Assembly: GCA_013995675.1 (NCBI GenBank)
Contig: VWRR01000001.1
Location: 1-64,000, forward strand
DNA: 64,000 nt
Source of the DNA: Cyanidiococcus yangmingshanensis
Taxonomy: Eukaryota > Rhodophyta > Bangiophyceae > Cyanidiales > Cyanidiaceae
Reading direction: 5' to 3'
Shown: positions 12,395-23,692 of the stretch, piece by piece
Numbering within the stretch: position 1 is the first letter of the stretch
How the letters are laid out: each line of letters opens with the position of its first letter
Notes under the pieces: generated by a model
What the model saw: the letters and a program-made list of their open reading frames with translations, nothing else
Told to the model about the DNA's origin: nothing
Databases searched by the model: none
Program-made: the position numbers and the translations under genes

Positions 12395-13702
12395 TTAAAG
12401 GATGATACGCTCTGACGCAGACGTCGTTAACGTCTTATGAGGCAGCACAATACTGTTACGAACGACCACACCGCCCTCACATTCAACGTGGGAGCCAAGA
12501 ACGCTAATTTGTCTTCGTTCCCTTTCGACACCGTCGCCCTCGACGCGAGCCCATGGCCCAATGACGGACGACCAACCGATGATGCTATTCGCAACCAAGG
12601 CATGCTCTCGAATCACGCAATCTTCGAGCACAATGCAATGGAAAAGTCGAGCGCCAGTACCAACCACACAACCGGCCCCAATAGAGACGTTGGGTCCGAT
12701 TTTGGCACCAGCTGCGATTCGCGCTGTTGAGTGCACAAAAACTGGACCGACAAAGGTTGGCGTTGCACTACCCATAGTGACCGAACCTCGACCAAAATCA
12801 TCACTAGTACTGCTATAGAGCCTTGGTACGAGGACCTCGGGACGGTAGGCGTAATCAGCGAGTATATTGGGCTGTGACTTCGCATAATGTTCCAGGTATA
12901 GCTTCGATGCGAGCAACGCAGCTGCTGGTTCCTTGATCTGGCACCAGAAATCATCGTGTTCATAGACGTAGACGGTCTTACGCCCTTCATACTGCATGAT
13001 GATGTCCTGTTCAAGTCGGATGTGGCTACAGTCGCTCTCACCGAGGTTCGTGCTGCTCAGGTTGCCGCTGCTATCGATCACACTCCAACGGCTCCTCTCC
13101 GAGCAGGTCTTGTCCAAAAGTGCATAGAACGAGTTCGTCTCAGCGACGTAGATTCCGCAGTTGATCAAATTGCTTACCCAGGTCTCTGGCTTCTCCACAT
13201 AGTGAAGGAGTTCGTATGTTTCGGAGTGTTTCACCATGCAACCGTACGCACGAGCGTCGCCTGAGGGAGGCACAGTCTTCGCGAGAACAGTAAGAGGCTT
13301 GCCGTGCTGGCGATGAAATGCCAGCATATCATTCAACGGGAAGCTGGACGCGACATCACAGTGAAGAATGAAGAGAGCCTCGGGAGAGCCTGACTGGATT
13401 GCGTCTCGGTAGCGCCAGATTCCGCCGGCAGTGCCGAGCGCAGCAGCTTCACGCAAATACCGTACTGTTATTCCTAGGTGCTTTGAGGTATTCGCGACAA
13501 AGTCCGAAAACATATGCTCATCATAGAATCCTAAGAGAATCACCTCATCCAGTCCAGGTACTTGGGCCAAGTGCTCCAAGTGGTGCAAGATCATTGGCTT
13601 CCCCGCGATAGGGATCAGCGGTTTTGGCAAGTCAAACGATAGCGGTCGAAACCTTGTGCCTTTTGACCCACCACCAACCAAGATGACTCCCTTGGCGCTC
13701 AT
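12395..13702 (-). CDS. GMPPA: GDP-mannose pyrophosphorylase A-like protein (GMPPA)
   Basis: A 435-residue protein with an N-terminal nucleotidyltransferase domain (GTRFRPLS, PKPLIPIAGKPMI, QVPG) and a C-terminal left-handed beta-helix (GPNVSIGAGCVVG repeats). It ends in NSIVLPHKTL...IIL. The whole length follows the GMPPA paralogue rather than the catalytic GMPPB: the family's QVPG, NCGIY and GWSSVIGPWARVEG blocks are all present. GMPPA is known in animals as the GDP-mannose-sensing regulatory partner of GMPPB. The Gly-rich loop reads VGGGSKGTRFRP; the inserted serine/lysine resembles GMPPA (GGPQKGTRFRP). The protein should act in the cytosol, feeding GDP-mannose to glycan and ascorbate-type pathways. 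Intact, ATG at 13702. Confidence 0.9.
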   Translation of the reverse strand: MSAKGVILVGGGSKGTRFRPLSFDLPKPLIPIAGKPMILHHLEHLAQVPGLDEVILLGFYDEHMFSDFVANTSKHLGITVRYLREAAALGTAGGIWRYRDAIQSGSPEALFILHCDVASSFPLNDMLAFHRQHGKPLTVLAKTVPPSGDARAYGCMVKHSETYELLHYVEKPETWVSNLINCGIYVAETNSFYALLDKTCSERSRWSVIDSSGNLSSTNLGESDCSHIRLEQDIIMQYEGRKTVYVYEHDDFWCQIKEPAAALLASKLYLEHYAKSQPNILADYAYRPEVLVPRLYSSTSDDFGRGSVTMGSATPTFVGPVFVHSTARIAAGAKIGPNVSIGAGCVVGTGARLFHCIVLEDCVIREHALVANSIIGWSSVIGPWARVEGDGVERERRQISVLGSHVECEGGVVVRNSIVLPHKTLTTSASERIIL

Positions 13703-14433
13703 ATGCGTAAAGGATAGAGCGTGCTGGTAAAGACTCGCTTGAGGAAAGCAGTAACAGCGTGTGGCGCAACCTTCAAAAGGCCGGCTCCGCTTGACGGTAT
13801 GGAACGCACATGGTCACATAATCGTTCTCTGCCGATACTGCGCCTATTGTTCAGGAAACGTGCATCTACCGGGGGACTGGTTGTCCCGATGAACTCACTA
13901 ACTTGCCGATCGAAAACATGCGCATCTATCCTGAGAAAAGCGGGTGTGTATACACTTTTGAAAGTCATTGGAGCGCTCTAGCATCTCTTCACGAGCGTGG
14001 GAGGAGTACACTGCCCAAGTACAAGACCTTGACTGGAGTGTCAGTGAGCGTGCGTTCGCGGACGTCCTAGAGATGGCACGAAGTTTTAATCACTTGACAC
14101 AGGAACGTAGTGCCTCAAACCTGTCTTGATGGATCACGTACTGTTAAGGAAACCTCGCGGGTGCCTTTCTTCCAGCGCACTTGGCGTTGCTTGGCGCTCC
14201 AAGGACGTCGACAGCAAGTGCTATCGTAAAGTGCTTGGTCTACTCTCTCAACGACTGCATTTTAGAAACCTTTCAAAAGCTGATCATCCGCACAGGCATA
14301 TTCGCGGATGCCCCGCATATCGGAACAAGATAATAACACTGAGGACGTGAAATCCGCAGTGTAATCTCTGGATGAGCGTCTCCGCCATGCGGAAGCATTG
14401 ATCGACGCTGTTTTGTAATTATATCTCTGGAAC
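13703..14433. other. Intergenic, GMPPA promoter side
   Basis: No gene is supported. Short overlapping frames on both strands show no domain. Confidence 0.5.
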
Positions 14434-16373
14434 TTAGAGAGGCTCCTCGGAACGGAGCTCGAGGAGTACGCCCCGGCGAGCGGGTGTATCGAGGACTCCA
14501 ACCGTGAAACTACTCGTATCTGCTTGGCTGTTCGCACTGTCAGCGCTTCCCGTAGGACGCCGGTTCTTCGGTATGCTCGACTCCAAAGGATGTTGGTTTC
14601 CGTCCTGCACATCAGCCAAAGGAGAGCTTTGTTTGCGATCCAACTGCATCCAATTCTCCTTGTCAAGCTGATCGCCGCCGGTGCCGTGGGAAATATCTCG
14701 GGCAAGAACGAGACGAGCATCGGGCGTCTCCAAAACCAAGGCCGCTTCGTTACCAAGTTTGGACACTTTCGATGCCTCTCTAACTGTATTCTCCATCGGT
14801 GGACGTGCAGCAATTTTTGTCGAGCTTTGCTGCGCTCGGTACGTTTTCACAACCTTGTCGATAGCCTTGGCCAGGGCAGGGCATGCACTGCCGATACGAT
14901 GCTGCATTGCATCAGCCCAAGCAAAATATTCCTCGGTCCGCTGCAAGCTCCACCCGTGGGGGCGCCCTTGCTCACAGACAAGGATTTCGCGCAAGTTGAC
15001 GAGCTTGTCTGCCATGCGAACCATTTTTGCTTCTTTGCTTTTCAGCAGGCTGCATACTGATTCGATTTTCTTGCGATCCATCCGAGTTAGTGGTGCAAGT
15101 AATTTTGAAGAGCGCCCCCGACTCCGTCCCTTCATCATTCCAGAGATATGATTCTTTGAAGCGATTGAGTGCGAGCTTGCAGGTTCGCTCGAGTCCAGAG
15201 CTCCATGGGCATAGCCGCCGGCGAACAAGCCGCGACCAGAGAGAGCGCGTTTTGGTCGCCGTGTCTGCTTCCGTCGCACCGGCGTGGATTGTGGCCGCAC
15301 TTTCGCTTCCCGCGGCGCTATCAGTGCACGAATGGCCGAGGTGCTCATCTAAGCGAGCTCTCATCGCTTGCTCGGCTAGAAAGCGGTTGAGCATGCGCTT
15401 CTCATCCCAACATTCGCGGACAATGCTTGCGATCTCAACGCCAAACTCCTTTTCTATCTCCATGACTGACTCGGTCAGTGTTTGGCTCAAATCAGGATTA
15501 TTTCCACCAACTTGATCACGGTCATTATCATCAAGATCGTCGGTTGTCTCGCCACTTGTTGTCGCCATGCCTTCCATGGACCGTCGCGGATGCGTCACCG
15601 ACGGCGTGACAAAGAATGCCTGCCAGAATAACCCGTCCATCCCGAATGTGGCCATCGGTCCAAAGCGCATGGGCCACGTCCAACGCGTGATTGATGTACG
15701 GCGTGCGCCCAACGTCTTTGCGGCGCTGATTACGATGTTTCCGGGCGGCGAAAACGCAAGCACGGAGTAGCATAGCAATGAAATCATCTGGGGTGCGACA
15801 CCATCGCGTCTGCCGGTGCTGATAAGGACGGCGCTGCTTCAGTAGGGATGCGACTTCTTCGGACCAGATGCGCTCATGCTCTCCTGTCACCAGAAGCGCA
15901 TCCGCACCGGTCGATATTGCGGAGGAGCCACTGGAGGCAGCAGCTGGCTCTGCACTATCCTCCAAACTCACCTGACCAGCAGCGCTCGCCGTCGACCCCT
16001 CCCAGGGCAAGCCCGGCTCCCGTCGGATGTTTGCATGGCTTGGCTGGTCCTTCAGCGACTGCAGACGTTCCACCGCCGCCCGATGGGCCGCGACTGTGCG
16101 AATAACCTGCTGGACGAGCTGTTCCTCCTCTTCCGAGGCACAAAGTCCGTCGCGTTCGAAAACTTCAGCCCCTGGAATCCGCAGAACGACAGAAGATGTC
16201 GTCGCTACAGAAGCGGCAGGATCTGAGCGACGAACCTTAGCCGGCATCGAAGCAGACGGCCGGCCGTTGCCACGCAGCAGCCAACCGAGTCCAAACGCCA
16301 GCAGCGACGCGAGCACGTCGGGAGAAACCCCACGGCCAGACCCCGACAAACGCTCTTCTTTTTCATAAACCAT
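14434..16373 (-). pseudogene. MESH1/HDDC3-like HD-domain (ppGpp/NADPH phosphohydrolase family) gene, broken and with degenerate HD motif
   Basis: From the ATG at 16373, a hydrophobic anchor-like N-terminus (about residues 20-34) and a variable linker lead to a clear HD-domain start (FAARKHRNQRRKD...TPYINHALDVA). The family block LLHDTVEDT here reads ILCHAVGDA, so two metal ligands (His-Asp) are lost. The frame then changes between about 15600 and 15531; the next conserved piece (VMEIEKEFGVEIASIVREC) is in another frame. A further frame change around 15350-15130, with about 100 extra residues, leads to KMVRMADKLVNLRE, which keeps the last metal-binding Asp, and YFAWADAM. A long polar tail follows to 14434. 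The family removes the 3' pyrophosphate from ppGpp or the phosphate from NADPH. With two breaks and a ruined HD pair it may be a decaying copy or a non-catalytic relative. Confidence 0.6.
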
Positions 16374-17558
16374 CTATTTTGGATCACAAGCCAACGTAAT
16401 AAGACTACAACGGTGAATCTGGAACAGAAACCAGTGCGCAAGACAAGCCTCCTCAGCTAGACGAAGAGGCCAAACACGGAGGCACGCGCGCCAGCGGGCA
16501 TTCAAAAAAACCGTCCTCGATGTGACACTGCCGGACACGGTCACGACGTCGGCGATCGATGCGCGCGCTGGCGGGCCGAGACGTCACGGCCTCGCGCCAC
16601 GCTGCTATCCATGCGGCCATGGCGCTCATCCGTGTGTGCCGGGGGGCGGTCTCGAACGGCGCCTCCCAACTTGCGTGCCGCGTGGCGTCTGTGTCCAGTG
16701 CGACGTCGCGGTGTTCGCGATCCGTGGTGGTGCTGTGAGCACCCTCTTTATGATGTGGGCGCTAGTGCTGGCTCATGAAGAGCAGCAAAGCAGCATCTCA
16801 TGATGGTATGGAAGACTCTTTTGATTTTGTGTCGTGCTCGCAGCGATGGACGATGCAAACGGGCAGTGTCTCTTTGGTGACAACCGCGCCAGCGATACTG
16901 TGCAGGAACGCATCAATGACACCGTCGAGTCCGTGTCGGGTGATCAGGACAGGGACCAAGCGCTTTAGCGAGGTCGAGTTGATCCATCGAATTTGGCGCG
17001 ATCTGGATTGGCAGGAGGTCACAAGCGTCTACCTGTCATCGAAAGGCCCGCAAGGAGCAGTCTCTTTTTGGGTGACGCAGCGGAGATTTTGGATCCGACA
17101 TGACTCGGTTTCGTAGCCATCCAAGAACCAAGGGCTCTTTGAACCCATCCTGTCCGGAGAATGCGGGGATAGACTTTACATCTCTAGTTAGGTTAAAGAC
17201 CTGCGAATGTGGAATCACACAAGTGATCGAGACTGTAACGGAATAGTTCTGAACCTCGGTCGATTTCTGGGATCGTTCTGGATATCATGCGGTCTGTGCC
17301 CGTTGGCAGCAGCGGCGACAACCGCACTGAGCGCAAGCTCTCAAGAAAAGTATGCCAGTGATGACGTGCATGTCATAAATGTCGGAACGCGACCTGTGAT
17401 CCACGAAAACAGAATGTGTTCGCACGAATGCCTGGGCTGTTCGCGACCGAGACAACCTCGGGGCGCGCCGCCTCCACCACCGAAACATCCGTTGACGGTC
17501 GGACCGCTCTTGTCAAGTCGTCTCCAGTTCCGGCGAACAATATCTCGCCGCTCTGTTC
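16374..17558. other. No supported gene
   Basis: Divergent spacer upstream of the MESH1-like gene. Open frames at 16522-16803, 16775-17116 and 17207-17620 (plus) show no domain. GC-rich near 16480-16700. Confidence 0.4.
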
Positions 17559-17870
17559 ATGGACGCTGTTTCGATTGGCATAGACCCGGATCTCCAGTTG
17601 CGGAATGTAAGACTGTTTGAAGTACACATACGTCGTACGTGGCAAGCGCTAACGTTTGCGCGGAGACTCGGCTACCTCGTGTTGATCGTTCTCTGCTTGC
17701 ACGCAGTGTACTGCGCGCGGAACGCTGGAACGGCCCTCTTTACGTTTCAGGCGGAACAAGATGCCTCTCTAACTAGTTCAAATGCTGACTCGGACACGGA
17801 AAAGGCCATCGTTGGGTCAGCCCCGCTGGACTGTGGGGATAAACCGCTATGTGCAGTGCACGGCGCGTAA
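17559..17870 (+). CDS. Hypothetical single-pass membrane protein, possibly a fragment
   Basis: A 103-residue frame starting at the ATG at 17559. A basic stretch ending FARR precedes a hydrophobic segment (LGYLVLIVLCLHAVYC, about residues 38-53), which fits a type II membrane anchor. A polar acidic tail follows. Frames downstream to about 18390 hold another hydrophobic block (WILRGILPIWMFFGMG, near 18070-18120), so this may be the 5' part of a longer gene interrupted by frame changes. No family is recognised. Confidence 0.3.
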   Translation: MDAVSIGIDPDLQLRNVRLFEVHIRRTWQALTFARRLGYLVLIVLCLHAVYCARNAGTALFTFQAEQDASLTSSNADSDTEKAIVGSAPLDCGDKPLCAVHGA

Positions 17871-18661
17871 CGCTTTTGAACGCCTGGGCTTCGTCTGCAA
17901 CGGTGAGTCCACTCTGCAGCCCAGACGCCAGACTAAATCATCATGCGAATGGAACAAAGGTTTGCGAAAACATGTTGACAAAGCGTGTTCAGGGACGTGT
18001 AGAACGCGGCTGGGTCGGCCGAGCAGTGAAGGGCGCTTCTCCGTCAGTTGCGCCTCTGTCACCGGGTCGCCTTCTGGATATTGCGTGGGATTCTACCTAT
18101 ATGGATGTTCTTTGGCATGGGCCTTTACAGAGCGCTGCTTTTGGATTCGCAGCTCTATTTAATCCGATTGAACCGCGTTCTATCCCGGTTTCATATCGTT
18201 TTCTCGCGGACAGCACGCCGTCTACACAAGGCAGAGCGACATAGTTCACCAGCTCCGGCTCTGGGAACCTGGAGCCGCAGCGAAATATCATACGTAACAC
18301 GCGCTGAGGTCGAAATGCTCTCTCCGTATGTCCTATTACGAAAGGGTGGGAGGAATGCTGCGAGCCGCTCAACAACGGCAAGAGCCTAGGAATCCATGGT
18401 CAGGAACAGGAGACGCCGACTAGGAATCCCCCATGAACGCCAGAGACAGACAGGCCGCTGCCGAGAACTCCGACGACCAAAAGGTGAATAAATCTCCGGA
18501 AGCATGTGAGGATATCGTGCGCGAAGGAAGCTGACGGTCTATGCGATCGGAAAAACTGCTGATATTCAAAAGGAGATGACTGCGTAGAGCGGTTGCAAAG
18601 CAGGTTCGTGTTCCGCCTAAATGCGCCTACAGATTCATTTGCTGTTTCCCTACGGCACTAA
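17871..18661. other. Unresolved stretch, possible continuation of the membrane protein
   Basis: Several plus-strand frames (17849-18244 and 18048-18389) include hydrophobic blocks but give no recognisable family. I cannot say which, if any, is coding. Confidence 0.3.
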
Positions 18662-20225
18662 TCAGCTGGAAAATCGTGGATTCGAGGCGGTCAGTCGCGA
18701 AATATCCATCCTATGTGAAAGGCAAGTCTCTTGATTTGCCACAGGTGATCGCCACTGCAAATGAGCCGCTATCCGATCATTGCCCGCAAGATCATATCTG
18801 AAGGGAGTCCATGTTCTCTGGTTCTGCTCCACTCGGAGTTCATTGACCAGTTGTTCATACCACGCGTGCTCGGAGTTGCACGTGTGCTGCACCTTGCACT
18901 GCGTTATAAGCGAGCTCAGAGACAAGGTCAGCACACGCTCTGGAATCATGGATGGGGCTTGGAGTGCTCGAGCGCTTCACTCAGGTGCAGCGAGAATCAG
19001 AGAACGCAGCCACGATTTATGACGGCACCACTTTGGCGAGAACTTGATTGTCATATCTTCCTCCTTCACGAGTCTCACTAGTTGGCGAAATCCGAAAAAT
19101 CTCGTACCCACGCAGAGGCTCAACTTGCAAATGAACGATGAACGTGGGACGCTTCATCCATCCTGGAACAGCACCCACCAAAAAATCTAGTTGACTCCAG
19201 AACGAATACGCATGATTCACCACCTTGGCCTATGCTCCGATATCCGTAGCTCAGGTGTTGACACCCGAATTTCCCTCGGATTTCGTGTAAGCGTGCCTGT
19301 CAAGCCCAGCACAGCATATCTGCGCAAAACCTCCGAGGACTTGCAGCAATATCGCGCACCATCGGCGAAAGATACGAGAGCGGATGCTTGGCGTGTTGTA
19401 GGACCCCATGCCTCCATCAAAGCATCCACAAACTGTGGAATCCAACCCCAACGGGATGAAATATGAGACTTCGCGAGATAGCGAGGATCTCAAAGTGACA
19501 CCTCTCGCTCCGAGTGCAAACGGTCCGTTTTCGAAAGTCACAGCATCGTGCTGCGGGTTGAATCCAACAGATACAAGGATCAAAGGCAAGTGTTCTAGCG
19601 ATGATGCCAGCCGGTCAAGAAGAGCAGACACGTCGAAAAGAGAGTTTAACCAGAGGAAGGCAGTCGTCAAGTGCCATTCAGCTTCTCTTGCGGCGCTCTC
19701 GGGCAATGGGAAGGTACACGGAGAGTCGAACTTCAGCGACCAGGGGGCTTGCACGTTATCCCCGCTTTGCGGCGAGTGGCCGCTTGCGTGATTTGGATTT
19801 CACAAGCGACGCACTGGCATTGACTGAAAAAACCCTGCTGCATCAAATCTCGACATCATCCAATCGCTGGATGCAGTGGTTTACGGTAAAGATGGGTCTC
19901 TCTCGGACGAACAGGCGCCATGTCAGTTGGCCTGCCAAGGTTACGTTCTTAAGTCCAAATCGAGGAACCCGGGTACCAGTGCAGCACAATCTACCAGATT
20001 CGGATCATCCTCCCTGCATTTGCGAGTGCAGTTAGAGCGGCCATCAGCGAGAGCGACGCGTAGCACGTTAGCCGGCAAGAGAATCCATACAGCCGACAGA
20101 GCACCCCAGTTTATGCTGCGAGTTCCTCTGTCGGCGCGAAGCAACCAATCCGTCATGGCTCGTATCCAGAGCCTATCAGTGAGTTTCTTGGGGTTCCGCT
20201 CCCGCTGTCCGACCAGGGATGCCAC
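18662..20225 (-). other. Possible unassigned minus-strand gene in fragments
   Basis: A chain of minus-strand frames (20225-19941, 19754-19251, 19223-19017, 18949-18662) has protein-like composition. There are alternating hydrophobic and polar stretches, Trp and aromatic residues, and few low-complexity shadows. The best piece, 19251-19754, contains LTTAFLWLNSLFDVSALLDRL and VSYFIPLGLD. The pieces follow one another with little gap, which would fit one membrane or beta-rich protein with several frame changes. No family is recognised, and the chain could be chance. Confidence 0.28.
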
Positions 20226-20236
20226 GCATTATGCCG

Positions 20237-21025
20237 CTAAGCATTCACAGCATCCATATCAATGTTTGAAATACAGGAAGCGGCCACGTCAGATGCATAC
20301 CCCGAGCTCAATTGTTCAATGATAGCTCGCAATCGAGAGAGCTCCTCGTCGCGCTCCACCAGTTGGTCCTCTAGTTCTCGAAGCTGCTCCCGAACACGTT
20401 TTCGAGTTAGTTTCCGCAATGCAAACCGTGCTGGCGCTGTGCCATCTGTCCCACTCCGACGGCTCTCCTCAGCCTCTTGGATTCGTTGACGAAGCTGCAA
20501 AAGTTCTCGCTCCGTCTCGCGGGAACGTTTCTGCACATCGCCGAGGCCTGACTCAGCCCGCCGAGCTTTTCGTTCGGACTCTGCGAGCTGCTCCTCTCGC
20601 GCTGCGAGCTGAAGAACCAGTTCAATCTGGCGACGTTCTAGCTCCTCGGCGCGGGTCGCAACCGGCTCCAAATGAGCCATTCTAGCATTCACAATCAGCA
20701 GCTGCTTATCGAGTTCGTCGCGCTCCCGTCGCAAACGAGCATACAGGCCGTGTAGGTGCTTATTCTCTCGCTCAAGCGCCTCAAGACGCGACCATGTGAG
20801 AGAGGTTTGCGAGTTCGCATCGCGCCGTTCATGCGTACTGCTGTGACGCCAAGCAATATTTCGAAGAACAGACAAGGGTTCCAGAAAAAGTTCTCGGGAC
20901 GGCGAATGCGGCTCGTTGACTCCTCCAGGCGCCTGTACTGCCTGCTCTCGCCGCGCCGAGCCAATGAAACCGGTAGAGAAAGCGCTTAGTATTGCACGCG
21001 GGCTCGGGAGGACCCACCCCTGCAT
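20237..21025 (-). CDS. Coiled-coil protein of unknown function
   Basis: 262 residues from the first ATG in frame (21025). An N-terminal half with a short hydrophobic patch is followed by a long heptad-rich coiled coil (about residues 90-245), rich in Glu/Arg/Leu and typical of alpha-helical rods (LEALERENKHLHGLYARL; LRELEDQLVERDEELSRLR). A separate frame just upstream (21360-21067, minus) carries a good membrane segment (WLMIAGITLAVSVAFSL) and may be the true N-terminus, joined by one frame change; then it would be a membrane-anchored coiled coil. No specific family can be named. Confidence 0.55.
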   Translation of the reverse strand: MQGWVLPSPRAILSAFSTGFIGSARREQAVQAPGGVNEPHSPSRELFLEPLSVLRNIAWRHSSTHERRDANSQTSLTWSRLEALERENKHLHGLYARLRRERDELDKQLLIVNARMAHLEPVATRAEELERRQIELVLQLAAREEQLAESERKARRAESGLGDVQKRSRETERELLQLRQRIQEAEESRRSGTDGTAPARFALRKLTRKRVREQLRELEDQLVERDEELSRLRAIIEQLSSGYASDVAASCISNIDMDAVNA

Positions 21026-21066
21026 TCGGAACGCCAGCCAAGGAAACGCAGTCGCTTGACAGGTCT

Positions 21067-21360
21067 TCAGGGCTCCGACCAGGGCGGTGAACGCCCCCGG
21101 GTCCCGCCATGCAGAGCTGCGCCGCAACAGCCATCAAGCGCGAATGCAACCCCGTATCCTGCACTCTGCAGCGTCAACAACCAAAACAAACGACTCAGAC
21201 TCGGAAGAGTGTTGTTCCGCGAAAAGCTTCGAAAAGAGTGCAAGCTGAACGCAACACTCACCGCCAAGGTGATGCCCGCTATCATCAGCCAGGTCGCGCG
21301 CCGGAAGTACGTACGCTGTGCCCCACTCCGTTCCCAGTCACAACTCGAAGCAGCTGGCAC
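21067..21360 (-). CDS. Hypothetical membrane-anchor ORF, possible 5' part of the coiled-coil gene
   Basis: A 97-codon frame with a start-like Met, a basic stretch (YFRRATW) and two hydrophobic segments near residues 24-41 and 58-75. It lies directly upstream of the coiled-coil gene on the same strand, and overlaps the upstream end of that frame. Membrane anchor plus coiled coil is a common layout, so I infer a link, but this is unproven. Confidence 0.3.
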   Translation of the reverse strand: MPAASSCDWERSGAQRTYFRRATWLMIAGITLAVSVAFSLHSFRSFSRNNTLPSLSRLFWLLTLQSAGYGVAFALDGCCGAALHGGTRGRSPPWSEP

Positions 21361-22363
21361 GTTCCCGCCTTTCCAACTTGGACATGTCGACGAAAACGGG
21401 AACTAATGAAGACCCTTCACACGCTTCCTGACAAGATTCACGCTTCCCTTGGCCAAGCTCGCGACCGTTCCGTTGACAACAATTGCGCTTACTCGCCGAG
21501 GCGCTCCCGGTGATCGAGCCGCGATGCCCCTTCGAGTCTCCCTTCCGGATGGCATCCGCTTGCGCGCACGCACGCCCAGGCCTGGGCAAGGCGATCGGAC
21601 CGTCCCCATTCGAACGAAGACATGGAACAAAATGGACAGCATCTCCACCGAGCGGGTGAAGCGGGGCTCGCGGATGTGCGCCCCCCCGCCGGCCACAGGT
21701 GGCGCATGCACGGTCGGGTCTGCTGCATGGCATGCCACAAACCCGTACTGTCTTCATCAGAACATGAGCACTTATTTATTTTGAGTTTATTATCGAATGT
21801 AGACTGTCATGGTGCTGCTGTAAGAAGCGCTGTGATGCAGCTCGCTTAGAGTGAACATGCTCCGAATGGCGATTGGCTCTGATTCATCGATCCACGTCTT
21901 AGCGTCTGCTGACGGAGTCTAGGCGTTCCACCATCCCGAAGCAGACGTGAAACTACTGAAACCCTGCATGTACGAAGCAGATCTCTCGTACTTCTCTGTG
22001 GTGCATCGAGTACTCACTGCCCTCATTCGCTTCGATTGCAGGGCTTTTCCAAAAGCGCCTGGCATGCTATCGTCATTCGGCATCGAAACGCGAGTCACGA
22101 ACGGCCATTCGTGATGCCCGGAGAATCAATCCACTGAAACGGAATGTTCATCGCTGGGGCGAATCGGAACTGAGCATGCGATCCTTCAGGCACCAGGTTG
22201 GACTCCGTGGGTTCGAGATATCGGCTCGTTGTTTTCAAGCGAGGGATGGGCGTGTATGGCATTCAAGGCTTGAATGGAACTGCAGAGAGCTCAAAATGAA
22301 CCCGAACTCTACGACTATGGAGAAGATCTGACTCAAGGTCGGCGCCAACCTCGTTCGATTGGG
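21361..22363. other. Intergenic, no supported gene
   Basis: Contains GC-rich DNA near 21540-21700 and no convincing coding frame. Short antisense frames in 21338-21849 look like composition shadows. Confidence 0.45.
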
Positions 22364-23002
22364 TTACCCGTGTTCTGCACTGGTGAGATCGACAAGCGCG
22401 CGCTCAATGCGGATCGTGTGCTCTTTAAGCGCATGCTCATCTAGAAAGAAGGGTAGCTCGCGACGAAAGGCCTGGACGGTTCGCCTTAGACAGCTGCGTA
22501 CAGTTCCGCCTACATGCACAACCCGAATCTGAACTGATATCCAACGGCCAGTTGAGGGCAGACGAAGGCGGTCAAGCAGGGAGCAAGCGACCCAAAGCAA
22601 GCCGTAATACTCACGCGGCGTCCGAAGAATAACAAGTCCAGTTTCCTGATCGAAGTATTTGATCGCGAGGATAGGAACAAGCAGACACCAGCCCCAGTCG
22701 CCCAAGTTCGTTTCAATCACAGACCGCAGCGCACTGTGCAGATCGCGGTCGCTGAACGTCAAACGACGTCCAGCTCTCTTTGTCGTATGGTTATCAGTAG
22801 CGCTCAGTTTGTCGGTTCTCGAAATGATCTCACCGGCGCTCAGATTCTTGCGTTTCTGCCCAGTGAGAGAAGCACGCACGTCACTGGGGAGGTGCGATGA
22901 GGCTTGAAGGTTGGCACCAGCTCGGTCGTCTCGTGCGGCACGATCTTCCACTTCATCCGCACGAACAAAGCAAACAAGGTAGCGATTCTTATGACGAACC
23001 AT
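22364..23002 (-). CDS. POP5: Ribonuclease P/MRP subunit POP5
   Basis: A 212-residue protein that begins MVRHKNRYLVCFV, the typical POP5 start (family MVRFKNRYLL). It continues with FSDRDLHSALR, a tryptophan-rich strand, IKYFDQETGLVILRTPREYYGLLW, and VVHVGGTVRSCLRRTVQAFRRELPFF. The last two blocks are the core of the Rpp14/Pop5 fold. The protein is a subunit of nuclear RNase P and RNase MRP, which process tRNA 5' ends and rRNA. Between residues about 20 and 85 there is a polar insertion not usual in yeast or human POP5 (about 163-173 residues), so the protein is longer. Intact, ATG at 23002. Confidence 0.88.
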   Translation of the reverse strand: MVRHKNRYLVCFVRADEVEDRAARDDRAGANLQASSHLPSDVRASLTGQKRKNLSAGEIISRTDKLSATDNHTTKRAGRRLTFSDRDLHSALRSVIETNLGDWGWCLLVPILAIKYFDQETGLVILRTPREYYGLLWVACSLLDRLRLPSTGRWISVQIRVVHVGGTVRSCLRRTVQAFRRELPFFLDEHALKEHTIRIERALVDLTSAEHG

Positions 23003-23692
23003 TCAGTCACATACAACTCGAACGGGTCCTGTGATGTGCCCACACGAGCTACCGAGCCGCAGCGCTGCTTCAAAAAACCGAGGGCTTGACGAAAGACCAC
23101 AGAACAAGCTGGCGCCGAATCATTGCGTCGGTGCTGCCTCACATGCTGCTTGTTACTGTCTATCATTGGCGTCGTGCTTTGGCTGCTTACATCACCGCAT
23201 TTCGCTGCTTTACTTTCGCTGACGGACACTGCAGGATGATGTGTATGAATAGGTTGACCACCAAATTGCCCTCTTCGCCTAGAATAGGTGCTTTCCGACG
23301 GATTGCAAGCTGGACCAGAGGGCTTGTATTAGGTAGGATTCTGATTTCGTTCTCCAAGTCGATGATCCATACCAAACTTCTAGTTTGAGCATCATATCAG
23401 AAACTTTTCATGATCTGGAGCCGAGTTTCTCCAAAGTCCCAGCTAGGATATGACGCGTCGAGGCCAGCGAGCGCACCACTTCGAGCGCCTGAAACCACTT
23501 CAAAATCCATTCGCATACCGGCGATGCCTCCGCCGTCGCCAGTCTTGGATGCGAAACGCATTCGCTTAGAAGCGTTACTCATCGGAACCACGTTCTACCG
23601 ACGCGCAACTGCGTCCATGTATGACCAGACTCACGCGTTGCGTTGTCGTGCTCGCAACCTGACCCCAGGCGCGACGTCGCGGAAGAAATTAT
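23003..23692. other. Intergenic between POP5 and the RRM gene
   Basis: Open frames here are short or antisense, with no domain seen. It should contain the POP5 promoter. Confidence 0.5.
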
